NCBI RefSeq assembly: GCF_004193775.1
Contig: NC_041006.1
Coordinates: 29,317,102 to 29,381,101, forward strand
From: Glycine soja
Taxonomy: Eukaryota; Streptophyta; Magnoliopsida; Fabales; Fabaceae
DNA: 64,000 bases
Reading direction: 5' to 3'
The translations under genes were made by a program, and so were the position numbers. Positions 11,099-22,800 of this stretch are shown here, piece after piece; within the stretch, counting starts at the first letter, position 1, and each line of letters begins with the position of its first letter. Below the pieces are notes generated by a model. The model worked only from the letters and a program-made list of their open reading frames with translations. It was not told the origin of the DNA and did not search any database.

Positions 11099-12076
11099 CT
11101 CACTATGGAAAGCGATTGTTGCGCTCATGTAAGGAAGTGTCATAAATGTCAGGCATACGCGGACAATGTCAATGTTCCGCCACATCCTCTGAATGTTATG
11201 TCCGCTCCTTGGCCTTTTTCCATGTGGGGAATAGATGTCATTGGGGCCATCGAACCCAAAGCGTCGAATGGTCACCGCTTCATTCTTGTGGCGATAGATT
11301 ACTTCACCAAATGGGTCGAAGCGGCTTCTTATACTAATGTCACGAGGAGTGTGGTAATCAGATTCATCAAGAGGGAGTTGATTTGTCGATACGGACTCCC
11401 TAGGAAAATCATTACTGACAATGGCACCAATCTGAACAACAAGATGATGCAGGAAATGTGCGAGGATTTCAAGATCCAGCATCATAACTCCACCCCTTAT
11501 CGGCCGAAGATGAATGAGGCTGTAGAGGCTCCGAATAAAAATATTAAGAAGATTGTTCAGAAGATGACAGTGTCATACAAAGATTGACATGAGATGTTGC
11601 CTTTCGCCCTGCACGGATATAGAACCTCGGTACGAACTTCTACTGGGGCAACGCTGTATTCTTTGGTTTATGGGATGGAAGTAGTACTCCCATTTGAGGT
11701 GGAGGTTCCTTCTCAGAGGATAATAGCGGAATTAGGCCTAGAAGAGTCAGAATGGGCTCAAGCACGCTACGACCAACTTAACCTTATTGAAGGTAAGCGT
11801 TTGGCAGCCATGAGCCATGGGCGTCTATATCAACGAAGGATGAAGAACGCATTCGACAAGAAGGTACGTCCGCGCAAGTTCAACGAGGGGGACCTCGTGC
11901 TGAAGAAGATGTCCGACGCTGTTAAGGATAATCGAGGCAAGTGGGCCCCAAATTATGAAGGACCTTTCATGGTGAAAAGAGCTTTTTCTGGGGGTGCTCT
12001 GATACTCACCCACATGGATGGCGAGGAGCTGCCCTCGCCCGTGAACTCCGATGTAGTTAAACGATATTACGCTTGA
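11099..12076 (+). pseudogene. int: Integrase with GPY/F module
   Basis: Integrase inserts the DNA copy into the genome. The frame continues from RT past the TAG at 11096. The CHKCQ half of the HHCC zinc site is at about 11141, followed by the DDE core: Asp in WGIDVIGAI, Asp in ITDNGTNL and Glu in the AVEAPNKNIKK segment near 11520. A second stop, TGA at 11585-11587, again falls where the family has Trp. The C-terminus (about 11860-12076) holds KFNEGDLVLKK and a GPF-type module (NYEGPFMVKRAFSGGALIL) before the natural stop. Integrase is therefore inactive through two nonsense changes. Confidence 0.92.
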
Positions 12077-12753
12077 AGTCTGGGGCAATCGAGAGGACCA
12101 TTGCATGTTTTTATTTCTGAGTTTTTCTTGTTCTTCTTGGGTTCCTCTAGGGATTCCCATTCACTGTATTTGTCTCGTTTCTTTGAAAAAGAAAAGATGG
12201 GCGAGGTTTCAGTCCTCCCTTTGGTTTCAAACCTTGTGTTTTAGTTTGTTATAACCTGAGCCCTCTTCGCTCGGTTCATGGGGTGCCCCAAACGCTTATT
12301 TAATATTGAATTTAATCAGCCTTCACTAAGAAAATCATCGCATTAGAAACATTTATACATGCACATGCACATGCATATCTTGTGGTAGCATGGAGCAGAA
12401 TCATCTCAGGCCAGGGTCAGAAGTCAAGACAAGTCAATGGCAGAAATCAACCAAGGTAAGACGATGGCCGGTCACGATTGGTCGCGTATTGTTTGTCTCC
12501 TACTTGCAAGTACTTAGGGATGGAGGCAAATGGAGGATAGGGTCACGGCCGACCGTTGTCCCTTCCCAGCGCTAGACAAGCAGAGAACGTCGCTGCATGG
12601 CAGCCCAGTATCCTTTGAATTCACAGTATTTTATTACTATTATTTGTTTTAAATAAAGTAATCGACGCCTGATTCTAAATTAAGTAGGTTCAAGTAGGCA
12701 AACGCTAACCCGTAAGGGGGGGAGGCATGGTTAATGTTTCTAAAAAAAAAAAA
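12077..12753 (+). other. Non-coding spacer after integrase
   Basis: No coding sequence is visible between the integrase stop and the internal promoter. A short ACATGC alternation lies near 12357-12375, and a G-run and A-run precede 12753. Nothing else recognised. Confidence 0.5.
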
Positions 12754-12802
12754 GTACAGGTTAGCTCGCCTGGGCGAGCAACCCCTGTACGAAAATATAA
12801 AG
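12754..12802 (+). promoter_or_regulatory. Internal promoter of the accessory ORF
   Basis: GCTCGCC-TG-GGCGAGC at 12764-12779 is enclosed by GTACAGG (12754-12760) and CCTGTAC (12784-12790), giving a nested inverted repeat. A TATA box, ATATAAAG, follows at 12795-12802. The inner repeat is the one that stands before the LTR TATA box. This suggests a transcription unit independent of the LTR; promoter activity is inference. Confidence 0.5.
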
Positions 12803-12951
12803 GGGTGGAGGGGGGACGTTTTCTTCACCCAAAACTCTTCCCCCTCACTTCAAAAACCCCCAAGCTCACGAGAACTACGAGAACAGCAGCCCCCAAGCTT
12901 CCATTGTTGAGTTTTTGCTTCCCTTTTCACACTTTAATTCACTCCCCACAA

Positions 12952-13981
12952 GTAAGTGCAATTTCCCTTGGTTATTTGGCTCTCCATTGATGTGTTTTGG
13001 TGCTTTAGTTGCTCATTTTTTGCAAAATTCGTGAAGCAATTCGCATCTGAATCCATGCTTGTTTTGTTGAGTTGAGGGTTTGTGTGAGAAGGCATTAGGC
13101 CTATGTTGTATTCTGAAGCAATGGGGCATGCCACATTGTCCCCATTCTCTTGCAATTTGTGTCCAAATGTGCGCCCCCCAAGTGCTCGGTGAAATGCCCC
13201 AATGATATATGAATATGATTTTGCGAAATTGGGATGGTGGGACTGTTTTATATATGTAGAGACAGCATAGAAGATTCAAAATAGGTGCCCGAATGCAATT
13301 TCAAGCTTAGGAACCCAAAATTTTAAGCTTCAATGCAAGAAGACATACTCATGGCTAGGAATCCAAATTTTGGTTTTAGAATTAGAAAAGCATGAAAATT
13401 AGGACTTGCTTGTGAGAGTTTTTGCTCGAATTTGGGCTGCCCCATGTTTGATACTTTGCACCTAAGTAATATGAAAAACACCTTGCAATAGTATGTATAT
13501 ATAGGTAAATAAAAGGGGCATGAAATTCTTTGCAAAGGGTGAATGAATATTGAGGTCGCTTCCTAAATGAATGTATGATAGCACGGAATTCCCTTTTGAA
13601 TGCAAGTGTGTGCATAATGTAAATAGCTTGCCAATATGAATAAATGTGAGTGAAACAATAAAAATTTGTATGATATATATTTCAAATATATGTAGGTAGT
13701 TTGTAATAGCAAATGTTTAGGATATAAATTAGGTGTGAATTTTGACGCAATGCCTTGAGCGTAAGAATGTATGTTCTTTTCAAATGCATATATGTGTGTG
13801 ACAATTAGAATGTGTTGGATGGCCTCTATGTTGATATAAATGGTAGGATATTCCACACATACGCGTGTGCATAAATAGATTACATGAGTTCGTTCTAAAA
13901 TCAGAGGGATTAGCATGACATTTTTTGCGTTAAGATAAGCATTATCTTGTAAAACTAACTTCCAAATGTTGGCTTTCGCAG
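12952..13981 (+). other. Putative 5' leader intron of the accessory ORF
   Basis: A strong donor, GTAAGTG at 12952, follows a pyrimidine-rich leader downstream of the TATA box. The acceptor GGCTTTCGCAG ends at 13981, three bases before the ATG at 13985. The 1030 bp between are AT- and T-rich, contain short ATGTAT runs and show no coding frame. Not proven without transcript data. Confidence 0.5.
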
Positions 13982-13984
13982 GAA

Positions 13985-15232
13985 ATGGCCCCAAGGAAGC
14001 TTGCCTCAAAGAGATCCAGGAAGGATAAAGCGGCTGAAGGAACCAGTTCCGCTCTCGAATATGACAACCACCGTTTTAGGAGCGCTGAGCACCAGCAGCG
14101 CTTCGAGGCCATCAAGGGATGGTCATTTCTCCGGGAGCGACGTGTCCAGCTCAGGGACGACGAGTATACCAACTTCCAGGAGGAGATAGTTCGCCGGCGG
14201 TGGGCATCACTGGTTACCCCCATGGCCAAGTTTGACCCAGACATAGTCCTCGAATTTTATGCCAATGCTTGGCCTACAGAGGAGGGCGTGCGAGATATGC
14301 AATTCTGGGTGAGGGGTCAGTGAATCCCGTTCGATGCGGATGCTCTCAGCCAGTTCCTGGGATACCCTTTAGTGCTGGAGGAGGGCTAGGAATGCGAGTA
14401 TGGACAGAGGAGGAACCGGTCTGACGGGTTTGATAAGGAGGCCATCGCCCAGTTGCTATGTATACTGGGGCAGGATTTTGCCCGGACTGCTGCTGGAAGA
14501 CGGGTGCGGATCATGCGCACCAACATGACCACCCTGACTCAGATCTGGATGACTTTGCTGCTCAGCAACATCCAGCCCATCGATCATAATTCTGACCTCC
14601 CCCTGCCGAAGTGTCAGCTGGTGTACGCCATCCTGACACGGATGAGCATTCACGTGGCTCAGTTAATCGCTGATGCCATCTATCTATTTGTAGGTATGGC
14701 GCCTACCAGGCACCCTCTGGACCCGGATAAGTCCAACAGGACCCTGGGATTTCCCGCTTTGATCACAGGACTCTGCTAGTCGTTCGGAGTCCCCGTTGCA
14801 CCTAGCAAGGTGATTCGGGCGCCCATCACCCGAGCTTTTATTGAGAAGTATTGCACGTAGAGACAGGCCCAGGGGGATGCTCCGCAGGCCGCAGATGCGC
14901 CGCCACCTCATCAGGCTGGCCCAGCTGGATCATTTGATACGGAGCAATATTTGCGGCATTTGATTCGCCAGCAGGCGGCCAACCATCGGGCGCATGTACA
15001 GACCCATGATTGTCTTTACCAGTTGAGCCTCAGCCTGTAGAGCTAGGGTTTTATTTCTTTTTCGTGCCCTACTCCGGATCAGTTCAGGGCAGAGGTCGCA
15101 TGGCCGGGAGATTGGCCTGAGGCCCGGGCAGGAGAGGCACCAGCAGAGGCTCCCGACGAGGCAGATGAGGCCCACGAGGACGAGGAGATGACCGATTTAC
15201 TTGATTTCTTAGGAGGGAGCAGAGCCACATGA
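13985..15232 (+). pseudogene. Accessory ORF after integrase (plant transposon-protein-like), six premature stops
   Basis: A single reading frame of 415 codons runs from ATG 13985 to TGA 15230-15232 but is interrupted at 14321 (TGA), 14387, 14777, 14858, 15038 and 15044 (all TAG). There is no frameshift. The protein begins with a basic stretch, MAPRKLASKRSRKDK, that could be a nuclear signal. A conserved body follows (HQQRFEAIKGWSFLRERRV, then FYANAWP and LPLPKCQLVYAILTRMS), ending in an acidic tail (EADEAHEDEEMTDLLDFLGG). It resembles the uncharacterised 'putative plant transposon protein' family (Pfam Transposase_32 as I remember it). Function unknown. It lies downstream of integrase, on the same strand, with its own TATA box and leader intron. 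Confidence 0.72.
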
Positions 15233-17116
15233 TTGGGAGATCCCTTGATCCGTATTTCTGTTTTGTTTCCATTTTTTCCTGTTACATATCATCTTATTTT
15301 TGTTTGACTAAGGGACTAACGTTTGTTTCGTGTTGATTGACTTTTGTTTTGTACATACATATCGTTTGAGTTGTTACGTCAGTACTTGTTTCGTTGTTGT
15401 CAATAGTGTTTGTAGAAATTCCGGAATCGCGTAGAATTTTTTCATTTAGGAACGTCGTCCTAAAAATAAAATGAACCAAAATCATGATAAAAAAAAGAGA
15501 GAAATGTAGTGAATAAAATGTCTGCGTATATAAAGAAAAAGGAAAATGTGCATAGAAGGGTTTTTATAAAAAATACGTGTAGAGGGATTCTTGTGTGTGT
15601 GAACGAGTATATATAAAGAAACTTTTGTATGAACCATAAGTGTGCGTTGGAGAAAAATGAAAAAGATCTTTGAATGTAAATAGGGTTTGACCGTGTGACG
15701 TGAAGAGAGAGAGTTCCAATGCATATACAGAAAGAGTTTGTTATGTACAAGAGTGTAGATATACAAAGAAAATTTCTTCATAGAGGACCATAGGTGTATA
15801 ATTTTGTGAATATATAAAAATGAAACAAAAAGGAAAAAGAAAGAAAGACCGCGAAGGTCGACATGTTATAGTTAAGAAGTATAAATCATTCGTAAAGAGC
15901 AAACGTATCTTCTGGAAACAAGGGACTGATGCTAAGAGTTTATTTTCCGGAATAAACCAAGATAAGAATGGATGAATTCATTGAACTAATGGGAGAACAT
16001 AATTTGGAAACATTGGGTCTGTTTGTGTAAATTCCCAACCGTAGTATCACAATGCCATAAACGGGATGCTGGAGTGCCCACCTGGCTGTAGCCATGACTA
16101 ATTTTGCACGTTGTTTTCAAATCATCATTGTCACGCGTGCCTTGTGGAATAATATGGAAGTTCGGCCCGAAATCGACACCTTGACACCCAAATTTGTTTC
16201 GCCCCAGATATCAAGATTGGGTTCCCACGATAAAAGACCCCATTAAAACACAACCTTAGACCTTTTTGAACCTTGGCCTATAAAAAGAATCCTCATTCTT
16301 TCCCCCGAAGCAAAGGACAGCAGAATCTCCTCAAGGGAGAGCGAATAGAATGCTAAAACCCGATTTCCCAAACAAAGGGATGGGGAAGGAGAAGTGAAAA
16401 GAAAGAAAAGGAATAAATGGAAAGAAAGAAAAAGAAAAAGATGAAAATAAAGAAAAGAACAATAAAAAAGAAAAGGAAGGATTCCCGGTCGAAGGTCGAA
16501 GGGAAGTGAAAATGGAAAAGAGCGGAGGCAAACAGAATAATTCTGGATCAATGAAAGAAAGGGAATGGAAAATCTTTAGACCAGATAAATTCTCGGCAAG
16601 ATAAGTGACTGTCGGCAAAGGAAAACCCATTTTTGGTGTCTCTTCCTTTCGAATTGCCATTCGAAGTCATTCTCGACTGGCGATATCCCACCCCACATGA
16701 ACAAAGAGGAAAAGACCGAAACACACAGCTTCCTCTCCAAAAACACTACCCTCGAGAAAATCCTATTGGTCCGTGATCGTACGTTTGATCTTTGATTCGA
16801 TAGGAAATCGTTTGCAAAATAAAGTCATGGTGCAGTTATGGTTTGGGAATAGGATAAAACACTTGCATGTGTGAGTTTTATACACAATGAGTGATTTATT
16901 TTCAGCTTAGCCCGATGTTTCCCCTGCATGTTCATTTAAAAGCTAAATGTTGACATCTTGCCCTTCATTCTCGGTTACAAGGAAGATTACCCTTGGCACA
17001 AGTATATTGTTTCTCTAAGATATGGTGCTCTCACGAATGATTTATTTTTCTTTGCAAAAAGCATGTTTGCCTTTTAGGTGGAAAAACCCGGTGGACCGTT
17101 CGGTCCTGCCAACAAA
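15233..17116 (+). other. Non-coding 3' region of the Ogre-like element
   Basis: AT-rich with ATATA and purine-rich runs (an A/G-rich tract at about 16380-16460). No coding sequence is convincing on either strand. A palindrome, GGACCG-TT-CGGTCC, at 17093-17106 stands just before the tandem array and repeats a palindrome of the LTR. Confidence 0.5.
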
Positions 17117-19553
17117 CTTTTTTTCGGAGCCCCATGAATTTATTGCGTAGCCTGTTCATGCATCCTCCACCAACGAGTCTGGAGCCCCGCGAAGTTATTG
17201 CGTAGCGTTGTTCGCCAATTCTCCATTCTCCACTTTTTTCGGAGCCCCATGAATTTATTGCCTAGCACTGTTCATGCATCCTCCACCATCGAGTCTGGAG
17301 CCCCGCGAAGTTATTGCGTAGCTGATGCAATCCTACCCCGCAAGGGGATTGGATAGAAAACTCCAAGTAGATTGGGCCAGAGATGCAAGAGAAGGCCCTA
17401 GGGTTCTTATGAGCCTTAGGGTTGATTTCGGGCCCATGGGCTAAGTACGAGCCCACTTATCTTTGTAAATATTAGATTAAGGTTTCATTATTTTTGGGCA
17501 TTGTATTTAGGGCTCCATAATGTAGGTAGGGTACCCTAGAAATATAGGATTTTTCAGCCCTTGTATTTTAGGGCACCTAGACTAGTTTTTGTATTAGGGG
17601 TAGTTTTGTAATTTCACATGCACTAAGTGGATATTTGATGTGTGTGGTTGGAAATAAATTTAATTGAATTGGTAGAAGCCCAATCCAATTAAATTTTAGA
17701 GGGGGAAGTGAGCATTTGCTTACTACACCTCATTGCCACATCATATAGTCACACTTTGTGCATGTCCTTCATGCTTTTCATGTCTCATGACACCTAAGCA
17801 CACTTAGTGGAGAATCTTGGAATTGATCTTGGATTAGTGGGCTGAACCATAACTAAAATTCACTAATCATAATTAGTGAAATTTTGGCTCCAAAGTTTGG
17901 CTCCACAAATTCAATTTCAAATTCAAGTGAAATTTGAATTTCCCTCCAATTTTGTGTGACATTTAGCCTATAAATAGAGGTCATGTGTGTGCATTTTTTT
18001 TAACTTTGATCATTTGAATATTAAACTTCAGATTTCAAAGCTCATTTAGAGCACAAAATTTCGTGCTCTTCTCTCCCTCTCCCTTCATTCATCTCCTTCT
18101 TCCTCCAAGCTCTTATCCATGGCCTCCTATGGTGGTGAGCTTCTTCTAGACTCATCTTCTCCTAGAAGTGGCGTCTCCTCTCTCTCTCCCTTTCTCCATT
18201 CCGCTGCCATTCATCTTCCAAGAAGCAAAGGAATCCATTGATGAAGAAGATCCTAGGCCTACAAGCTCCAATGGAGCTTGCATCAGTAGCGTTGTTCGCC
18301 AATTCTCCATTCTCCACTTTTTTCGGAGCCCCATGAATTTATTGCCTAGCGCTGTTCATGCATCCTCCACCATCGAGTCTGGAGCTCCGCGAAGTTATTG
18401 CGTAGCCCTATTCGCCAATTCTCCATTCTCCACCTTTTTCGGAGCCCCATGAATTTATTGCCTAGCGCTGTTCATGCATCCTCCACCAACGAGTCTGGAG
18501 CCCCGCGAAGTTATTCCATAGCGCTGTTCGCCAATTCTCCATTCTCCACTTTTTTCGGAGCCCCATGAATTTATTGCCTAGCGCTGTTCATGCATCCTCC
18601 ACCAACGAGTCTGGAGTCCCGCGAAGTTATTGCGTAACGCTGTTCGCCAATTCTCCATTCTCCACTTTTTTCGGAGCCCCATGAATTTGTTGCCTAGCGC
18701 TGTTCATGTGTCCTCCACCATCGAGTCTGGAGCCCCACGAAGTTATTGCGTAGCGCTGTTCGCTAATCCTCCATTCTCCACTTTTTTCGGAGCCCCATGA
18801 ATTTATTGTCTAGCGCTATTCATGTGTCCTCCACCTTCGAGTCTGGAGCCCCGCGAAGTTATTGCGTAGCGCTGTTCGCCAATTCTCCATTCTCCACTTT
18901 TTTTTTCGGAGCCCCATGAATTCATTGCCTAGCACTGTTCATGCATCCTCCACCATCGAGTCTGGAGCTCCGCGAAGTTATTGCGTAGCCCTGTTCGCCA
19001 ATTCTCCATTCTCCACCTTTTTCGGAGCCCCATGAATTTATTGTCTAGCGCTGTTCATGCATCCTCCACCAACGAGTCTGGAGCCCCGCGAAGTTATTGC
19101 ATAGCGCTGTTCGCCAATTCTCCATTCTCCACTTTTTTCGGAGCCCCATGAATTTATTTCCTAGCGCTGTTCATGCATCCTCCACCAACGAGTCTGGAGT
19201 CCCGCGAAGTTATTGCGTAACGCTGTTCGCCAATTCTCCATTCTCCACTTTTTTCGGAGCCCCATGAATTTATTGCCTAGCACTGTTCATGCGTCCTCCA
19301 CCAACGAGTCTGGAGCCCCGCGAAGTTATTGCGTAGCGCTGTTCGCCAATTCTCCATTCTCCACTTTTTTTCGGAGCCCCATGAATTTGTTGCCTAGCGC
19401 TATTCATGTGTCCTCCACCATCGAGTCTGGACCCCGCGAATTCATTGCCTAGCGATGTTCGCCAATTCTCCATTCTCCAATCTTATTCGGAGACCCATGA
19501 ATTCATTGCCTAGCGCTGTTCATGTGTCCTCCGTTATCAAGCGCGGAGCCTCT
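17117..19553 (+). repeat. Tandem array, 116-bp dimeric unit
   Basis: The marker GGAGCCCCATGAATTTATTG recurs every 116 bp (117 and 119 in two units) at 17128, 17243, then 18327 to 19375, with a degraded last copy near 19489. Each unit is a dimer of two related halves of about 55-60 bp, one with GGAGCCCCATGAA, the other with GGAGCCCCGCGAA, both followed by TTATTGCSTAGCGCTGTTC. The array is split after two units by the solo LTR at 17323-18285. About 12 units in all. Tandem repeats in the 3' region are known for Tat/Ogre elements. Confidence 0.93.
17323..18285 (+). mobile_element. 963-bp solo LTR in the tandem array
   Basis: The element starts TGATGCAATC and ends GCTTGCATCA, flanked by a perfect GTAGC duplication (17318-17322 and 18286-18290). 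A TATA box, CTATAAATA, at about 17969 points to the plus orientation. It has no internal coding region. A copy of identical length lies inverted at 26670-27632, with only scattered differences. It inserted after the array had formed. Confidence 0.88.
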
Positions 19554-19801
19554 GGTGACTGGGAAATATGTTTTTCTGTTATTTTTCGGATTGGTTCCTT
19601 CGCCAAACATGTGTATATGTGTATATGTATATTATATTCGTTGTTCTATTTGTTGTTTGTATTTTGTTTGGTGTTGTGCAGAAAAAAAAAAAAGGAGTAG
19701 AGACGAGAGTCGTCATCACGGAAAGGGCAGGACAGACGAAATCAGTGTCTTATCTTTGCTTTCCTCTTATCTTCGATGAGAGGTAAGTAAAGAAGGGCAA
19801 C
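19554..19801 (+). other. 3' end of internal region with polypurine tract
   Basis: An A-run at about 19681-19695 and a purine-rich AAGTAAAGAAGGG at 19785-19797 precede the 3' LTR. The second is the likely plus-strand primer, separated by CAAC from the LTR; it is a weak tract. Confidence 0.45.
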
Positions 19802-22800
19802 TGTCATACCCTAATTTCGTCCGGGGATTATTATTTGATGATATACAACCTTTGATTGGCCGCTTCGAGATACTTGGCATCCTTTGTTGCACAATATGTG
19901 AAGTCCCGAGACGTGCCGAAAATCAAAAGGAAGCAGGCTTACGTGATCCATGAAAATTCCGTAATATGACGGAAATCGAAAGGAGGTGTTTTTCGCAATC
20001 CGTGAGTTTTCGTAACTTCTTCAAAAGCTAAAAAAGAGTAAATACATAATCCGTAAGGATTCGTAACCTTGCGGAAGGAAAATAAGTATGGTTACGAAAT
20101 TCGTAAAGTTTCGTAACGTTACGGAAAAAGAATTATCAAAAAAGGTAAAGGGGGTGCATTTAGTAAAAAGGGGGGTACAAATAGCAATCAGGCCCACTTG
20201 GGCCTTCCAATTCTTCCGGAGGAAGCAACCTTGCTCGCCTGGGCGAGCTGGGTGGCAAGCTCCTCCCCTATTTTGCTATAAATAGGGGGAGGAGTGAAGA
20301 GGGAAGGGGTTAGCCTTCTTGGCACTTCTTATTCTCTTGAAATTGCTGAGGAAAATTATTTCCGTGAAGAAAATCCAAGCCGAGGCGCTTCCGTAACGTT
20401 TTCGTGAGTAATTACGCGAAGATTTTCAACCGTTCTTCGACATTCATCGTTCGTTCTTCATTTTCTTCAGTCTTCAACTGGTAAGTATCCCAAACCGAGC
20501 TTTTCAATTCATTCTATGTACCCGTGGTGGTCCGCATTTTGTTTCATGTATTTTTATTCTCGTTTTCATTCGCTTTCTATACCCCATTTTGACGTGCTTC
20601 AGTCATTTATTTAAGTCATTTCTCGCCTAATCAAAAAATAAAATAAATTTCCACCGATCATTTGAATTGTATCATCCGTTAATTTCGGTTAAAATGAATT
20701 CCGACCGTTCGGTCGTGCCGTAACCACGTTGAAAATCAAAAAAGAGGTAAAATAATAATATAATAATAAAAAATATCCTTTAGTAAAATGAAGCGAAAAA
20801 ATCAATCGGACGTTGTCGCAACGTGCCCTTCGCGGGCGAGCAAAGGCGAGGCTCACGGGTGCGCTTTCCAAAGGAGGAAAGATGCACGGAGTCGCAACCA
20901 ACGTTTATTTGTGGAAAACGTCGAGAAAACCGAAGGAAACCGGTCAAAATGAAAATTCTAAGTTTGGGAGTTGTATTTACGCTTGAGGAAGGTATTAGCA
21001 CCTCTCACGTTTGTCTCAAAGGACAATGACCTATTTTTTAGAATTGTGGAAATTGTGTTACCTTAACTTTTATTTCTTTTTATTTTTTGAGGTCGACAAA
21101 AGTGGGGCTCTTGCTCCTACGTACCCTCTATCAAAGAGGAAATCAGACTTACGTAGTTCTTTCTTATGCGTGAATCAAGTGATTATTTTTACTTGAAAGG
21201 TGATTATTTTAAGGCGTTGGACCTTAAAAATGATCCATTTTACTTGGTAAGAAACTGAAATGATAAACTTTCAAAACCCTATTTTTTGTGGACGAGCTTG
21301 ACTAGGCGAGTTGATTTTAGCCTTAGTTTCACTTTAGTTATTAGTCGATTCAATTAAGAATGAGAAATCCCAAAGAGAAAGCGTCCGATTGATTTTTCGC
21401 TTTATTTTACTAAAAGGGTATCTTTTGATTTTTATATTATTATTTTACCTCTTTTTTGATTTCCAACGTGGTTACGGCACGACCGAACGGTCGGAATTCA
21501 TCTTAACCAAAATTAACGGATGATACAATTCAAACGATCGGTGGAAATTTATTTTATTTTTAGATTAGGCGAGAAAACGGCTTAAATAAACGGTTAAAGC
21601 ACGTTAAAAACGGAAGAAAAGAAAACTGAAAGTAAACGAAATTAAAGTGAAAGTACACAAAACAAGAAATGATTTGAAAGTCTCGAATTCGAAAACTTAC
21701 CCGTTGAAGAACGAAGAACGAACGAAGAACGGATGAAGAACGGTGAAGAACGACGAAGAACGATGAAGAATTTCCACAGAATCGCTTACGGAAGCGTTAC
21801 GGAAGCACTTCGACTCGATTTTGCTTCACGAAAACGTGTTTTTTGCCCAAAATAGCCGAAATGCATAGCCAAAGGGGTCTTGAACCTTTTAAAACAGCTC
21901 CCCCCTCCCCTATTTATAGAAAAAAAAGGGAGGTGCTTGCCGCCCAGAGACTTAATGAAGAAGATTTCTAAGCGCATCCGAATTACTAAGTTCACCCCCC
22001 TTTTCGTATTTTACGGAAAAGTTACAGAAGCCTTACGGAAGTGTTTTCGAATTTGATTTTCATCTTTTTTCTCTTCTCTTTCACCAATGTTAAGTGGAAT
22101 ATGCTTACCCAAGGTTTTCAGAAATTTTACGGAAGTATTACGGAAGTCGCGGAAGCCCCGGAAACCATTTTTCAAAAACGTGGAGGAGCTTGCCGCCCAG
22201 TTGCTTCCTCCTTAAGCAACCCAACTTCCAAAATGTTCCGGAAGGGCCTAGATTTGAATTGCTATTTACACCCCTATCTTGATAAGTTCACCCCCCTTTA
22301 CCTTTTTTGGTGATTCTTTTTTCGTAACGTTACGAAACTTTACAAATTTCGTAACGATACTTATTTTATTTCCGTAAGGTTACGGATCCTTACGGATCAT
22401 GTATTTACTCTTTTTTAGCTTTCGAAGAAGTTACGGAAACTCACGGATTGCGTAACAACACCTCCTTTTGGTTTCCGCCACATTACGGAATTTCACGGAT
22501 CGCGTAAGCCTGCTTCCTTTTGCTTTCTGGCCTGTCTCGGGACTTCACATATTGTAAAACAAAGGATGCCAAGTATCTCAAAGCGACGGATATAAGGTTG
22601 CATATTATCAAGTAATAATCCCTGGACGAAATTAGGGTATGACAAACGTTTTCTCTTTGGGATTTCTCATTCTTAATTGGATTGACTAATAACTAAAGTG
22701 AAACTAAGGCTAAAATCAACTCGCCTAGTCAAGCTAGTCCACAAAAAATAGGGTTTGAAAGTTTATCATTTCAGTTTCTTACCAAGTAAAAAGGATCATT

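Noticed and set aside
16243..16660. Minus-strand Phe/Ser-rich ORFs
   Set aside because: Translation of a purine-rich non-coding tract.
18168..19473. ORFs within the 116-bp array on both strands
   Set aside because: Repeated peptides produced by the tandem array; no start context or family similarity.
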